Source: Vulcanococcus limneticus LL (GTDB lineage Bacteria > Cyanobacteriota > Cyanobacteriia > PCC-6307 > Cyanobiaceae). From it: a stretch of 64,000 bases of DNA. The stretch lies in NCBI RefSeq assembly GCF_002252705.1, contig NZ_NQLA01000011.1:1-64000 (forward strand), written 5' to 3'. Both the position numbers and the translations under genes were made by a program. The notes under the pieces are model-generated. The model worked only from the letters and a program-made list of their open reading frames with translations. It searched no databases and had not been told where the DNA came from. Below are positions 56,136 to 64,000 of this stretch, one piece after another. Positions within the stretch are counted from its first letter, which is position 1. Each line of letters starts with the position of its first letter.

Positions 56136-56288
56136 GGGCCCAGGACGCACCCCTGGCGCCTTGGCGGGTGGGCCCGGGTGTGGTGCTGACTACCTCGCCC
56201 CTCTGCCGGGCCACTCCGCCGTTGCTACCACGGGCGCAGACCGGGAAGGCCACCGCCTGCTGGTCGCTGTGCCAAAGCTCTGACCACC

Positions 56289-57311
56289 ATGACTGCCACC
56301 GGACTCAAACCTGGCACCACCCAGGCCGTTCTGCCGGCCTTTGAGGACAACAGCCTGTCAATCGGCCATACCCCCCTGGTGCGGCTCAACCGGGTGGTGG
56401 GCCTGGACGCCAAGGCCACTGTTTACGCCAAGATCGAGGGCCGCAACCCCGCCTATTCGGTCAAGTGCCGGATCGGCGCCGCCATGATCTGGCAGGCCGA
56501 GAAGGACGGCCTGCTGGGTCCGGACAACGAGATCGTGGAGCCCACCAGCGGCAACACGGGCATTGCCCTGGCCTTTGTGGCCGCTGCCCGGGGCATCCCG
56601 ATCACGCTCACCATGCCCGAAACCATGAGCCTGGAGCGGCGCAAGCTGCTCACGGCCTACGGGGCCAAGCTCGTGCTGACCGAAGGGGCCAAGGGCATGT
56701 CGGGCGCCATCGCCAAAGCCCAGGAGATCGCCGCCTCCGATGCTCGGCGCTACGTGTTGCTGCAGCAGTTCGCCAACCCCGCCAATCCCCTCATCCACCA
56801 CGACACCACCGGCCCTGAGATCTGGGCCTCCCTCCAGGGCCGGGTGGATGCCCTGGTGGCGGGGGTGGGCACCGGCGGCACGATCACCGGCGTCAGCCGC
56901 TACATCAAGCAGACCCTGGCCCAACCGTTGGTGTCGGTGGCGGTGGAGCCGGTGGAGAGCCCGGTGATCAGCCAGACCCTGGCCGGACAGCCCGTGCAGC
57001 CTGGGCCCCACAAGATCCAGGGCATCGGCGCGGGTTTCGTGCCGGCCAACCTGGATCTGGCCCTGGTGGATCGGGTCGAGCAGATCAGCAGTGCTGAGGC
57101 TGTGGCCTTCGCGCGGCGCCTCACCCGGGAGGAGGGGATTCTTTCCGGAATCTCCAGCGGTGCCGCCGCTGCGGTGGCGGTGAAGTTGGCCCACGAGGAG
57201 GCTTTTGCCGGTAAGACGATCGTGGTGGTGTTGCCGGACTCCGGGGAGCGCTATCTCAGCACCGTGTTGTTCGAGGGGGTGTTCAACGCCCAGGGGCTGG
57301 CGGAGGGCTGA
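56289..57311 (+). CDS. cysK: Cysteine synthase A
   Basis: 340 residues, [23 protein letters not shown] lysine Lys59 in [32 protein letters not shown] and the C-terminal loop [10 protein letters not shown]. The canonical motifs make this the better candidate for the main OAS sulfhydrylase of the pair. Confidence 0.93.
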   Translation: MTATGLKPGTTQAVLPAFEDNSLSIGHTPLVRLNRVVGLDAKATVYAKIEGRNPAYSVKCRIGAAMIWQAEKDGLLGPDNEIVEPTSGNTGIALAFVAAARGIPITLTMPETMSLERRKLLTAYGAKLVLTEGAKGMSGAIAKAQEIAASDARRYVLLQQFANPANPLIHHDTTGPEIWASLQGRVDALVAGVGTGGTITGVSRYIKQTLAQPLVSVAVEPVESPVISQTLAGQPVQPGPHKIQGIGAGFVPANLDLALVDRVEQISSAEAVAFARRLTREEGILSGISSGAAAAVAVKLAHEEAFAGKTIVVVLPDSGERYLSTVLFEGVFNAQGLAEG

Positions 57312-57399
57312 GGTTGGGGCGGCGTCTGGGGCGCCCCACACCCGGGCCTGTGGCGTCTACCACCCCAGCCCCCCGGCCCTCGCCGCAGGATCGAAGGTC

Positions 57400-57792
57400 A
57401 TGCCCTGCCTGCCCATGACCTTTCTGCCAGGACCGGATCACCAGCAACGGGTCGAGGCCGCCCGCCGCCAGATCCGCGAACTTGACACCTCCGCCATCAA
57501 GATCCTGCTGGCCTTCGGCACCCAGCTCATCGACCTGCGGGACGCCGCGGCCTTCGCTGCCACCCACATCCCAGGCGCGCGGCGGGTGGAGCGGGAGGTC
57601 CTGCTGGCCCAGGCGGCCTCGCTGCTGCCCGAGCCTGACGCGTCGGTGGTGCTGGTGAGCGCCTCTGGGGCCACCAGCGCGATCGCGTCACTGGCGTTGC
57701 AGAACCTGGGCTACACGGCAGTTGTGTCCCTGCGGGGCGGGCTGCGTCAATGGAGTGGGCCGCTGCAAGGGGAGCGCGCTGCCGCAACCTGA
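57400..57792 (+). CDS. Rhodanese-like protein lacking the catalytic cysteine
   Basis: 130 residues from ATG 57400 (MPCLPMTFLPGPDHQQRVEA). Fold markers: LIDLRDAAAFAATHIPGARR and the C-terminal LQNLGYTAVVSLRGGLRQW. Where active rhodaneses have CxxGxRS, this has SASGATS, so the sulfur-carrying Cys is Ser. Sulfur transfer is unlikely; binding or regulation is possible. Tail-to-tail with the PilZ gene. Confidence 0.85.
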   Translation: MPCLPMTFLPGPDHQQRVEAARRQIRELDTSAIKILLAFGTQLIDLRDAAAFAATHIPGARRVEREVLLAQAASLLPEPDASVVLVSASGATSAIASLALQNLGYTAVVSLRGGLRQWSGPLQGERAAAT

Positions 57793-57799
57793 ATCCTCG

Positions 57800-58273
57800 T
57801 TACACCAGGCCGTCGTGGGTGGGCTCGCCCTCGGCCCAGGTCTCTTCCAGGTAGGGAGCCAGGAAGCAGTCCTCGGGAATGTCCGCGCCGCCGTTCAGGA
57901 GCACGCCCAGGAACGTCTCGTGCCCCTGGTAGAACTGCCAACACACTTTTACCTCCAGCTCCAGGCTGTCGACCTGCATGGTGTCGTGCAGGGTCAACAG
58001 CGCCGAGTCGCCGGGCTGGAGGCTCAGTTCGCCGATCACCACAAGGCAGGCACCGCGTCGGCTGATGTCCCAGAGGGTCGCAGGCCAGCGCTGGCCTGCC
58101 TGGCCGCGCAGCACGCCCGTGACCGCCCAGGCGCCGAAGGGCACCTGATGGCGCGGTAGCTGGCGGCGATCGCCCGGGGTGCGGCGCGTTTCCTGGTCGA
58201 GCCGGTCTGGAGAGCGGCGATCGGCGCCGCTTCTCCTGTCGCCGACGGGGCGGCCTGGCGAGCGAGCATCCAT
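57800..58273 (-). CDS. PilZ-domain protein
   Basis: 157 residues from ATG 58273. Arg-rich leader (GDRRSGADRRSPDR), then RRQLPRHQV and LWDISRRGACLVV (D/NxSxxG), and a C-terminal IPEDCFLAPYLEET. Third member of the same PilZ subfamily in this window; presumed c-di-GMP receptor. Confidence 0.87.
   Translation of the reverse strand: MDARSPGRPVGDRRSGADRRSPDRLDQETRRTPGDRRQLPRHQVPFGAWAVTGVLRGQAGQRWPATLWDISRRGACLVVIGELSLQPGDSALLTLHDTMQVDSLELEVKVCWQFYQGHETFLGVLLNGGADIPEDCFLAPYLEETWAEGEPTHDGLV
58165..58174. repeat. HIP1 octamer (full GGCGATCGCC)
   Basis: A complete HIP1 palindrome. Core GCGATCGC copies also occur near 10870, 37466, 49155, 50322, 55018, 57677 and 62266. Their presence on both coding and non-coding DNA is the typical cyanobacterial pattern. 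Confidence 0.85.
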
Positions 58274-58386
58274 GGCAAGCCCCTACGACATGACTCAACC
58301 CTACCCCTTCTGGGGTGGGGAGTCGCCGCATCTGGGGTGGCGTGTTGGTTGGCCTGGCCGATGGCCTGGATGTCCCCCACAGCGGA

Positions 58387-58458
58387 AGCCGGCTAACGGA
58401 TTTGAACCGATGGCCTTCGCTTTACAAAAGCGCTGCTCTACCACTGAGCTAAGCCGGC
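58387..58458 (-). tRNA. tRNA-Thr(TGT)
   Basis: 72 bases on the minus strand: acceptor GCCGGCT/AGCCGGC, D arm AGCTCAGTGGTAGAGCA, anticodon loop TTTGTAA (anticodon TGT), T arm CGGTTCAAATCCG. No CCA is encoded. Confidence 0.95.
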
Positions 58459-58484
58459 AACGGGGCTTGGCCCCGCTGGGGAGC

Positions 58485-58685
58485 TTATCGCTGCCGGAGC
58501 GCCCAGAGCAGCAGCTGGGTGCGGTTGCTGCAGCCGGTCTTGGCCAGCAGGTTGCCGATGTGCCCCTCCACCGTGCGTGGGCTGAGCACCAGGGCCGCGG
58601 CAATCCCCTTGTTGCTGTGGCCCTGCAGCAACTGATGCAGCACCAGGGATTCGCCGGGGGTGATCGAGAACAGGTTGGGAGCCAT
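58485..58685 (-). CDS. Single-domain LuxR-type HTH regulator
   Basis: 66 residues consisting only of a GerE/LuxR HTH: ITPGESLVLHQLLQGHSNKG, IAAALVLSPRTVEGHIGNLL, AKTGCSNRTQLLLWAL. No receiver or sensory domain is fused. The short length and the ATG start look real; partner or target is unknown. It lies just downstream of minE on the same strand. Confidence 0.8.
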   Translation of the reverse strand: MAPNLFSITPGESLVLHQLLQGHSNKGIAAALVLSPRTVEGHIGNLLAKTGCSNRTQLLLWALRQR

Positions 58686-58723
58686 GGCCGTGGCGGCTGA
58701 GCTGCCCGCAGTGTTCCCGCAGT

Positions 58724-59071
58724 TCAGGCCGTGGCGATGGCGCCGTCGCCCGCCGGCGCGCTGCTGGCGCTGGCGGGATCAGCATCGGCGGCAGTGCCGG
58801 GCTCGGCAAGGGGCCGGGCCCGCTTGATCGGCAGGTTGGCCACCAGGGCGGTCACCCGGTCTTCGGTCTCGAGGCTCACGTCCCCCTCGTCCAGGTCAAT
58901 TTCCACGTAGCGGCTCACCACTTCGAGGATCTCGCGCCGCATCTGCTCCAGCAGTTCGGGGTTGAGGTCGCTGCGGTCGTGGGCGAGCACGAGCTGCAGC
59001 CGCTCACGGGCCACGTTGGCGCTGGCGGGCTGACGACCGAGCAGCTTGTCGATGAAGTCGCGCAGGGTCAT
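58724..59071 (-). CDS. minE: Cell-division topological factor MinE
   Basis: 115 residues. The N-terminal anti-MinCD helix reads [20 protein letters not shown] and the dimer domain [20 protein letters not shown]. The final ~30 residues are an Ala/Ser-rich tail not in E. coli MinE. MinE drives MinD oscillation. It starts four bases after minD. Confidence 0.96.
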   Translation of the reverse strand: MTLRDFIDKLLGRQPASANVARERLQLVLAHDRSDLNPELLEQMRREILEVVSRYVEIDLDEGDVSLETEDRVTALVANLPIKRARPLAEPGTAADADPASASSAPAGDGAIATA

Positions 59072-59075
59072 CGCT

Positions 59076-59894
59076 TCAAAAGATCTTGGTGGTCATCAGG
59101 CGGCCGAGCTTGGCCCGCAGGCCCCGGCCGGCCTTGGTGGGATCCAGCAGCGGCACCTCCTCGCCGCGCAGGCGCCGGGCGATGTTGTTGTAGGCCAGGG
59201 CCGCCGGCGACTTCGTGCCGTTGAGGGTGAGCGGCTCGCCCCGGTTGGTCGACACGATCACCTGCTCGTCCTCCATCACCAGGCCCAGCAGGGGCAGGGC
59301 CAGGATGTCGGTCACATCGGAGACGCTCAGCATCTCCTGGTTGGCCATCATCTTGGGCCGCACCCGGTTGAGCACCAGCTGGATCGGCTGGACGCCGTGG
59401 CTGTTCAGCAGGCCGATCACCCGGTCGGCGTCCCGCACTGCGGACACCTCCGGGGTGGTGATCACGATCGCCTCCTGGGCCGCGGCCACCGCGTTCTTGA
59501 AGCCGTCCTCGATGCCCGCGGGGCAGTCGATCAGCACGATGTCGAACTGCTCGCCCAGCATCGCGGCGATGCGCTGCATGTCCTCCGGCTTGAGCCACTC
59601 GAGCATGCGCGGATTGCCGGCCGGCAGCAGGGCCAGGTTGGGCTCCTGCTTGTGCTTCACCAGGGCCTGCTCCAGCCGGCAGCTGCCCGCGAGCACCTCC
59701 TGGGCGGTGAACACAATGCGGTTCTCCAGGCCCAGCAGCAGGTCCAGGTTGCGCAGGCCGAAGTCCGCGTCCAGCACCGCCGTGCGCACCCCCTGCCGGG
59801 CCAGGGCGATGCCCAGGTTGGCCGTGAGGGTGGTCTTCCCGACGCCCCCTTTGCCGGAGCAGATCAGGATGTAGCGAGTCCCAGGAGCGGTCAC
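59076..59894 (-). CDS. minD: Septum-site ATPase MinD
   Basis: 272 residues, [20 protein letters not shown] with the deviant Walker [18 protein letters not shown], and a basic C-terminal amphipathic region ([11 protein letters not shown]) for membrane binding. Works with MinC and MinE to place the division ring. minC is not adjacent. Confidence 0.97.
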   Translation of the reverse strand: MTAPGTRYILICSGKGGVGKTTLTANLGIALARQGVRTAVLDADFGLRNLDLLLGLENRIVFTAQEVLAGSCRLEQALVKHKQEPNLALLPAGNPRMLEWLKPEDMQRIAAMLGEQFDIVLIDCPAGIEDGFKNAVAAAQEAIVITTPEVSAVRDADRVIGLLNSHGVQPIQLVLNRVRPKMMANQEMLSVSDVTDILALPLLGLVMEDEQVIVSTNRGEPLTLNGTKSPAALAYNNIARRLRGEEVPLLDPTKAGRGLRAKLGRLMTTKIF

Positions 59895-60009
59895 GGCAAC
59901 GTCCGACGTCGCGGCAGGCTAAGACGACCCCCCGGCTTTGGTCCGTGTCCCGCGAGCCCATGCCTTGCCGCTGGTGGGGTCTAGAACACGGGGGCCCGAA
60001 CGGCCCGCG

Positions 60010-61008
60010 ATGACCCCATCCCCAAGCCATCAGCAGAGGCTGCTGGTGATGCCCGACGACGGGGCGCAGGCCGTGGTGGAGCTGATCGACCAAGCCCGTG
60101 AGCAGCTGCTGCTCAAGCAGTTCAAGCTCCAGTCCCGGGAGGTGGAGGAGGCCCTGCGGCGGGCCCGCGAGCGGGGTGTGCGGGTGCGGGTGATGCTCAA
60201 CCCCCACACCTCCGGCGGCGACCGCTGGAACGACGAGGCCTACGCCCTGCTGCAGAGCTGGCAGATCGAGGTGGCCTGGACCAGCGAGGCCTTCCCGGTG
60301 ACCCACGAGAAGTCGCTGGTGGTGGACCGGGAGCTGGCCCTGATCTCCACCTTCAATCTGGCGGACAAATACTTCACCCAGACCCGGGACTACGGCGTGG
60401 TGACCTACGCCCCCGAGGTGGTGGCCCAGGTGATCGCAGGTTTCGAGGCCGACTGGCACCGCCAGTTCTTCGAGCCCGATCTCGGGGTGGGGCTGGTCTG
60501 GAGCAGCTTCCACAGCCGCGGCCAGATGGCCCGGATCGTGGATGCGGCCACCACCACCCTCTGGATCCAGCACCCCAAGTATGTGGATGCGGTGATCCTG
60601 GAGCGGATCATCGCGGCCCGCGAGCGGGGCGTGAAGGTGCGGGTGCTGTGCGGCGGCAAGCACGGCGTCAGCGACTGGGACATCTACGACACCTTCAGTT
60701 CCCTGCGGCTGATGGGGCGCTTCGGGGTGAAGGTGCGGCGCCAGAAACACCTCAAGCTGCACGCCAAGCTGATCCTCATTGATGGCATCGCCGCCCAGAC
60801 CGGCTCCATGAACATCGACCGCAGCGCCTTCGACCTGCGCCGTGAGCTGGGGATCGAGTCCGACGCCCCCGATGTGGTGGCGCGGCTCAAGGCCACCTTC
60901 GAGGCCGATTGGGCCCAGGCCGCCAAGTACCGGGCCCCCGATCCCCTCGATCCCAGCCTCCACGAGGAGGGCGAGCTTCCGCCCGATCCCCACTTCGTGC
61001 ACAACTGA
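60010..61008 (+). CDS. Phospholipase D-like (PLDc) protein
   Basis: 332 residues from ATG 60010. Two HKD-type motifs: THEKSLVVD (~100) and LHAKLILID (~255), each with downstream Asn/Ser (STFNLADKYF; GSMNIDRSAFDLRRE). No signal peptide. Cardiolipin synthase, phospholipase or nuclease activity is possible. It ends six bases before the chromate-transporter pair and divides the min genes. Confidence 0.88.
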   Translation: MTPSPSHQQRLLVMPDDGAQAVVELIDQAREQLLLKQFKLQSREVEEALRRARERGVRVRVMLNPHTSGGDRWNDEAYALLQSWQIEVAWTSEAFPVTHEKSLVVDRELALISTFNLADKYFTQTRDYGVVTYAPEVVAQVIAGFEADWHRQFFEPDLGVGLVWSSFHSRGQMARIVDAATTTLWIQHPKYVDAVILERIIAARERGVKVRVLCGGKHGVSDWDIYDTFSSLRLMGRFGVKVRRQKHLKLHAKLILIDGIAAQTGSMNIDRSAFDLRRELGIESDAPDVVARLKATFEADWAQAAKYRAPDPLDPSLHEEGELPPDPHFVHN

Positions 61009-61013
61009 GCGGC

Positions 61014-61652
61014 ATGGCCAGCTCCCCGCCCCCCTCGGCAACGGCGTCACCCAGCGCCACCCCGCCACCTGCGGCCCCGCCGGCACCGCCCCCGTCGCTG
61101 GCGGAGCTGTTCCTGGGCATGCAGCAGGTGGCGCTCTCCTCCTTCGGCGGCGGTCTCTCGGCCTGGAGCCAAAGGATCGTGGTGGAGAACCGCCGCTGGA
61201 TGAGCAACGAGGACTTCATCACCGGCCTCACCGTGGCCCGCCTGTTCCCGGGGCCCAACCAGATCAACATGGCCGTCTACATCGGTGCCCGCTTCCATGG
61301 CCTGGTGGGCGCCATGGCAGCCCTGGCCGGGATGCTGCTGCTGCCCTTCAGCGTGCTGCTGCTGATTGGGCTCGCCTACTTCTACCTACACCTGGTGTTG
61401 GCGGTGGATCGGGTCCTGGCCGGGGTGGTGGCCGCGGCGGCGGGCATGGCCCTCTCGATGGGCTTCAAGATCCTCGGCGAGTACCGCCGCGACCCCCTGG
61501 CCCTGCTGCTGGCGGCGGTCAGCTTCGTGGCCATGGACGTCTTCCACGTGCGGCTGATCCCACTGGTGCTGGTGCTGGGGCCGATCGCCATGGCGCTCTA
61601 CTGGCCGCGCTCGCCTCGCCCGCCGGCTCCTGCCCCTGGGCTTGGGTCATGA
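61014..61652 (+). CDS. Chromate transporter, first half
   Basis: 212 residues. A Pro/Ala-rich N-terminal leader of ~30 residues precedes ALSSFGGGLSAWSQRIVVEN and ARLFPGPNQINMAVYIGARF, the CHR signature. Short-chain CHR proteins work in pairs. Stop overlaps the next start (ATGA). Chromate or sulfate-like anion export is expected from the family. Confidence 0.88.
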   Translation: MASSPPPSATASPSATPPPAAPPAPPPSLAELFLGMQQVALSSFGGGLSAWSQRIVVENRRWMSNEDFITGLTVARLFPGPNQINMAVYIGARFHGLVGAMAALAGMLLLPFSVLLLIGLAYFYLHLVLAVDRVLAGVVAAAAGMALSMGFKILGEYRRDPLALLLAAVSFVAMDVFHVRLIPLVLVLGPIAMALYWPRSPRPPAPAPGLGS

Positions 61653-62236
61653 TTGTGGTCGCCTGCCAGCCGGCCAGCCTCACCGACCTCGCCAACCTGG
61701 CGGCGGTGATCTGGGATTTCCTCAGCCTGTCGCTGTTCTCCCTGGGCGGCGGCAACACCCTGCTGGCCGAGTACCACCACCTCAGCGTCGACAAATACTG
61801 CTGGCTCACATCCCGCCAGTTCGCCGACATCTACGCCCTGGCGGAAGCGGCTCCAGGTCCCAGTTCGATGATCGTTGGACTGCTGGGCATGGGGGCCGCC
61901 TGGCGGGAGGGGCCGATCTGGGGCCTGCTGAGCGGCGTGGCGGCGGAAGTGGCGATCCTGTTGCCCTCCACCCTGCTGATGGTGGCGGCGGCCCTGGGCT
62001 GGAATCGCTTCAAGGATTCGCCGTTCCGCGTCGCCTTCGAGCGGGGCCTGGGCCCGATCACCCTTGGCATCCTGTTCGGCGTGGGCGTCAAGATCCTGCG
62101 CACGGCAGACCAGGATCTGCCCGCCCTGCTGGTGTCCCTGCTGGTGTGTGCACTGATGCTGTGCACCCGCATCTCGCCCCTGTGGTTCATGGCGGTGGCA
62201 GGGGTGCTGGGTGGTCTGGGCCTGATCAACCGTTGA
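61649..62236 (+). CDS. Chromate transporter, second half
   Basis: 195 residues from ATG 61649. FLSLSLFSLGGGNTLLAEYH and YALAEAAPGPSSMIVGLLGM are the second CHR domain. Six or so membrane helices. Forms a heterodimer with the first half by analogy. Its 3' end overlaps minC (opposite strand) by 11 bases. Confidence 0.88.
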   Translation: MIVVACQPASLTDLANLAAVIWDFLSLSLFSLGGGNTLLAEYHHLSVDKYCWLTSRQFADIYALAEAAPGPSSMIVGLLGMGAAWREGPIWGLLSGVAAEVAILLPSTLLMVAAALGWNRFKDSPFRVAFERGLGPITLGILFGVGVKILRTADQDLPALLVSLLVCALMLCTRISPLWFMAVAGVLGGLGLINR

Positions 62237-62921
62237 GGGGCCAGCTGGGCTCGGCCGGCCGGATCGCGATCGCTCCCCCCTCCAGCACGGCCTCCTCGGT
62301 GAAGCCGGTGGGGGGCTGATCCTCGGGCCCCCGGGCCACGGCCGCGGCGATGCGCAGCTGCAGGGGCCGCAGCTGCAGGGCCACGATCCGGGCGCTGCCA
62401 TCGCCGCGGCAGCCGGCGTGGGCCACGCCCCGCAGCCGTCCCCACACCCGCACATCGCCCACCGCCGAGATGCGCGCACCGGGGTTCACGTCCCCCAGCA
62501 GCAGCACCGACCCCTCGGCCTGCAGGTGGTCGCCGGAGCGCAGGGTGCCCTGGTGAATCGTGACCGGCGGTGCGGGGCGATCCCTTTCCCCTCCGGCTTC
62601 TGCTTCGGCCTCCCCGTCCGGTTCGGCCCGCCACCCGGTGGCCAGGCCCAGGGCCGCGGCGGCCACCAGGGTCTCGGCCCGGCTGCCCTCCACCCGCTCC
62701 AGCGTCAGGCCCAGGCCCTCCAGCAGCTGCTGCAGCGCCCGCAGCTCCGGCAGGGTCAGCGGCCAGTCGCGGCTGTGCAGCACCAGCGGACCGCGGGGTG
62801 GCCGACTGCCGAGGCCGTGGCGCACCTCCGCCAGGACGCCGTTGCCGGCGCTGTTGTTGATCGGGAGCTGGAGCTGGTGGGGCAGGCCAGGGGCCGGGGC
62901 CGGTGTCAGCAGGGCGGCCAT
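62226..62921 (-). CDS. minC: Septum-site inhibitor MinC
   Basis: 231 residues. The C-terminal beta-helix domain is clear: TLRSGDHLQAEGSVLLLGDV, NPGARISAVGDVRVWGRLRG and HAGCRGDGSARIVALQLRPL. The N-terminal FtsZ-inhibitory domain is weaker but length and position fit. A Gly/Glu-rich linker joins them. It is separated from minDE by 2.3 kb on the other strand. Confidence 0.92.
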   Translation of the reverse strand: MAALLTPAPAPGLPHQLQLPINNSAGNGVLAEVRHGLGSRPPRGPLVLHSRDWPLTLPELRALQQLLEGLGLTLERVEGSRAETLVAAAALGLATGWRAEPDGEAEAEAGGERDRPAPPVTIHQGTLRSGDHLQAEGSVLLLGDVNPGARISAVGDVRVWGRLRGVAHAGCRGDGSARIVALQLRPLQLRIAAAVARGPEDQPPTGFTEEAVLEGGAIAIRPAEPSWPLNG

Positions 62922-62959
62922 CTCACCGGGGCGGGCATCTCAGCTGGGCCAGCATCCCA

Positions 62960-64000
62960 CTACTGGCCATCGGCCAGGGCCAGTTCCTCGCGTAGCACCG
63001 GACTTACCTCGGCCGGATGGATCAGCCAGGCGGTCTGCACCGGCTGGCTGAGGCTGGTCACCAGGGCCGAGCTGGCCTCGAGGGCAGCCAGGCGCGTGCC
63101 ATCCCAGAGACGCAGGCCCCCCTTGTAAGGGTGGTAGCCGCGGCTCTCCCGCTGCTGCAGGCCGCAGCAGCTTTCGGGATCCAGGCCCGCCGCGCCGCTC
63201 AGGCTCCGGGCCCGGGCCAGGAACTCCAGCCGCCGCTCCGGGCGCAGCTGCGTCACGGCCGTGGCCTTGAGCAGGCGGCGATCCAGCAGCCGGGCGCAGA
63301 GGCCGCGCAGGGGCTCCGGAGCCTCTTCCCGCCAGCGCAGCAGGTGGTAGCCGGTGCGCAGGTCGTCGTTGGCCAGGTAGGTCTCCAGGTCGATGGCGGT
63401 CGGGTGCCACAGCCAGCGGGCCATCACCGCATCGGCCTCCAGCTGGCTGGGGCCCAGTCGCCGGGCGGTGGCGATCACCTGGCTCAGCAGCCAGTTGCAC
63501 ACCACGTTGAGCCGGTGGTTGTAGACGCTGCGGTACATCAGGTTGCGCACCACCAGGTAGTGCTCCACCGCCATCAGGCCCTTGGGGTGCAGGGCTAGCT
63601 GGCCGTCGGGGGCCAGGGTGAGGGCCGCCAGGATCCTCTCCAGATCCAGCTGGCCGTAGCGGGTGCCGGTGCTGTAGCTGTCGCGCAGTAGGTAGTCGAG
63701 CCGGTCGCAGTCCAGCTGGCTGCTCACCAGGGCCTTGATGGCGGGCTGGCCGTAGCGGCCGTGCTCCAGCAGGTCCGCCACCGCATCGGCCGTGCCGGGG
63801 GCGTAGGCCTCGAGCCGCTGCCGCAGGGCGGGGTGCTCCCGGATCAGCCGGCCCGACCAGCTCTCGTGGTGCAGGCCATACATCTCCTCGCCCGAGTGGC
63901 TCAGGGGGGCGTGTCCCACGTCGTGCAGCAGCGCCGCCGCCAGCAGCACGCCACGGTGCTCCTCCAGCTGGGGGGCCTGGGCGGCCAGGCCGTCGAGGGC
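62960..64000 (-). CDS. HD-domain phosphohydrolase (5' end missing)
   Basis: Runs off the right edge; at least 346 residues are visible. The HD motif is LLHDVGHAPLSHSGEEM, followed by LVSSQLDCDRLDYLLRDSYS and GLMAVEHYLVVRNLMYRSVY, as in dGTPase-like/YfbR-type HD phosphohydrolases. It precedes minC by 38 bases on the same strand and may be cotranscribed with it. Confidence 0.9.
   Translation of the reverse strand, partial: ALDGLAAQAPQLEEHRGVLLAAALLHDVGHAPLSHSGEEMYGLHHESWSGRLIREHPALRQRLEAYAPGTADAVADLLEHGRYGQPAIKALVSSQLDCDRLDYLLRDSYSTGTRYGQLDLERILAALTLAPDGQLALHPKGLMAVEHYLVVRNLMYRSVYNHRLNVVCNWLLSQVIATARRLGPSQLEADAVMARWLWHPTAIDLETYLANDDLRTGYHLLRWREEAPEPLRGLCARLLDRRLLKATAVTQLRPERRLEFLARARSLSGAAGLDPESCCGLQQRESRGYHPYKGGLRLWDGTRLAALEASSALVTSLSQPVQTAWLIHPAEVSPVLREELALADGQ

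Noticed and set aside
59068-61086. A 672-codon minus-strand frame spanning minD and the PLD gene
   Set aside because: No domain; the frames of minD and the PLD protein carry intact catalytic motifs.
1-64000. Prophage, insertion sequence, integrase or toxin-antitoxin module
   Set aside because: No transposase, integrase, terminal repeats or recognisable toxin pair was seen on either strand.

Overview
The window is a very GC-rich cyanobacterial chromosome segment, most likely from a Cyanobium or freshwater/halotolerant Synechococcus-type picocyanobacterium. This rests on photosystem I genes psaI and psaL, NDH-1 subunit gene ndhN, circadian-modulator gene ldpA, a cyAbrB regulator, short adenylate kinase, HIP1-type octamers, and a ribosomal operon lacking rpmD and rpsN. 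The organism call is inferred from gene content, not from a database match.

Layout. (1) 1-1449, minus strand: ndhN and truncated ldpA. (2) 1957-15447, plus strand: the S10-spc-alpha ribosomal superoperon, rplC to rplQ, with secY, adk, rpmJ and rpoA, ended by a strong terminator. An internal terminator-like hairpin lies between rplO and secY. (3) 15584-19113: truA, rplM, rpsI, rpmE, prfA. (4) 19141-25318: housekeeping and photosynthesis genes (HNH nuclease, alr, tRNA-Ser, serine hydrolase, NlpC/P60 hydrolase, glycosyltransferase, psaI, psaL). (5) 25490-42619: an accessory region with c-di-GMP signalling genes (PilZ proteins and two very large GGDEF-EAL sensors), a CDF metal exporter, cyAbrB, an MscS channel, secreted low-complexity proteins, a pentapeptide protein and a decayed outer-membrane protein gene.

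(6) 42640-57792 is dominated by sulfur chemistry. It holds a sulfatase, its formylglycine-generating enzyme, two AraC regulators (one frameshifted), a BASS-family transporter with three small membrane proteins, an FAD/NAD(P)-binding protein fused to a persulfide-dioxygenase-like metallo-hydrolase (frameshifted in a G tract), a gamma-glutamyltranspeptidase, two cysteine-synthase paralogues around a TauE/SafE exporter, and a rhodanese-like protein without its cysteine. A plausible joint role is to scavenge organic sulfur, recycle glutathione-bound sulfur and dispose of sulfite. That role is inference.

(7) 57800-64000: a third PilZ protein, tRNA-Thr, a LuxR-type HTH protein, and the division-site genes minE, minD and minC. 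minC is separated from minDE by an opposite-strand block carrying a phospholipase-D-like gene and a split chromate-transporter pair. An HD-domain phosphohydrolase gene runs off the right edge.

Three genes between 41.9 and 50.1 kb carry frame disruptions. These could be true decay, phase variation or base-calling errors, and the sequence alone cannot decide. No CRISPR array, insertion sequence, rRNA or phage module was seen.
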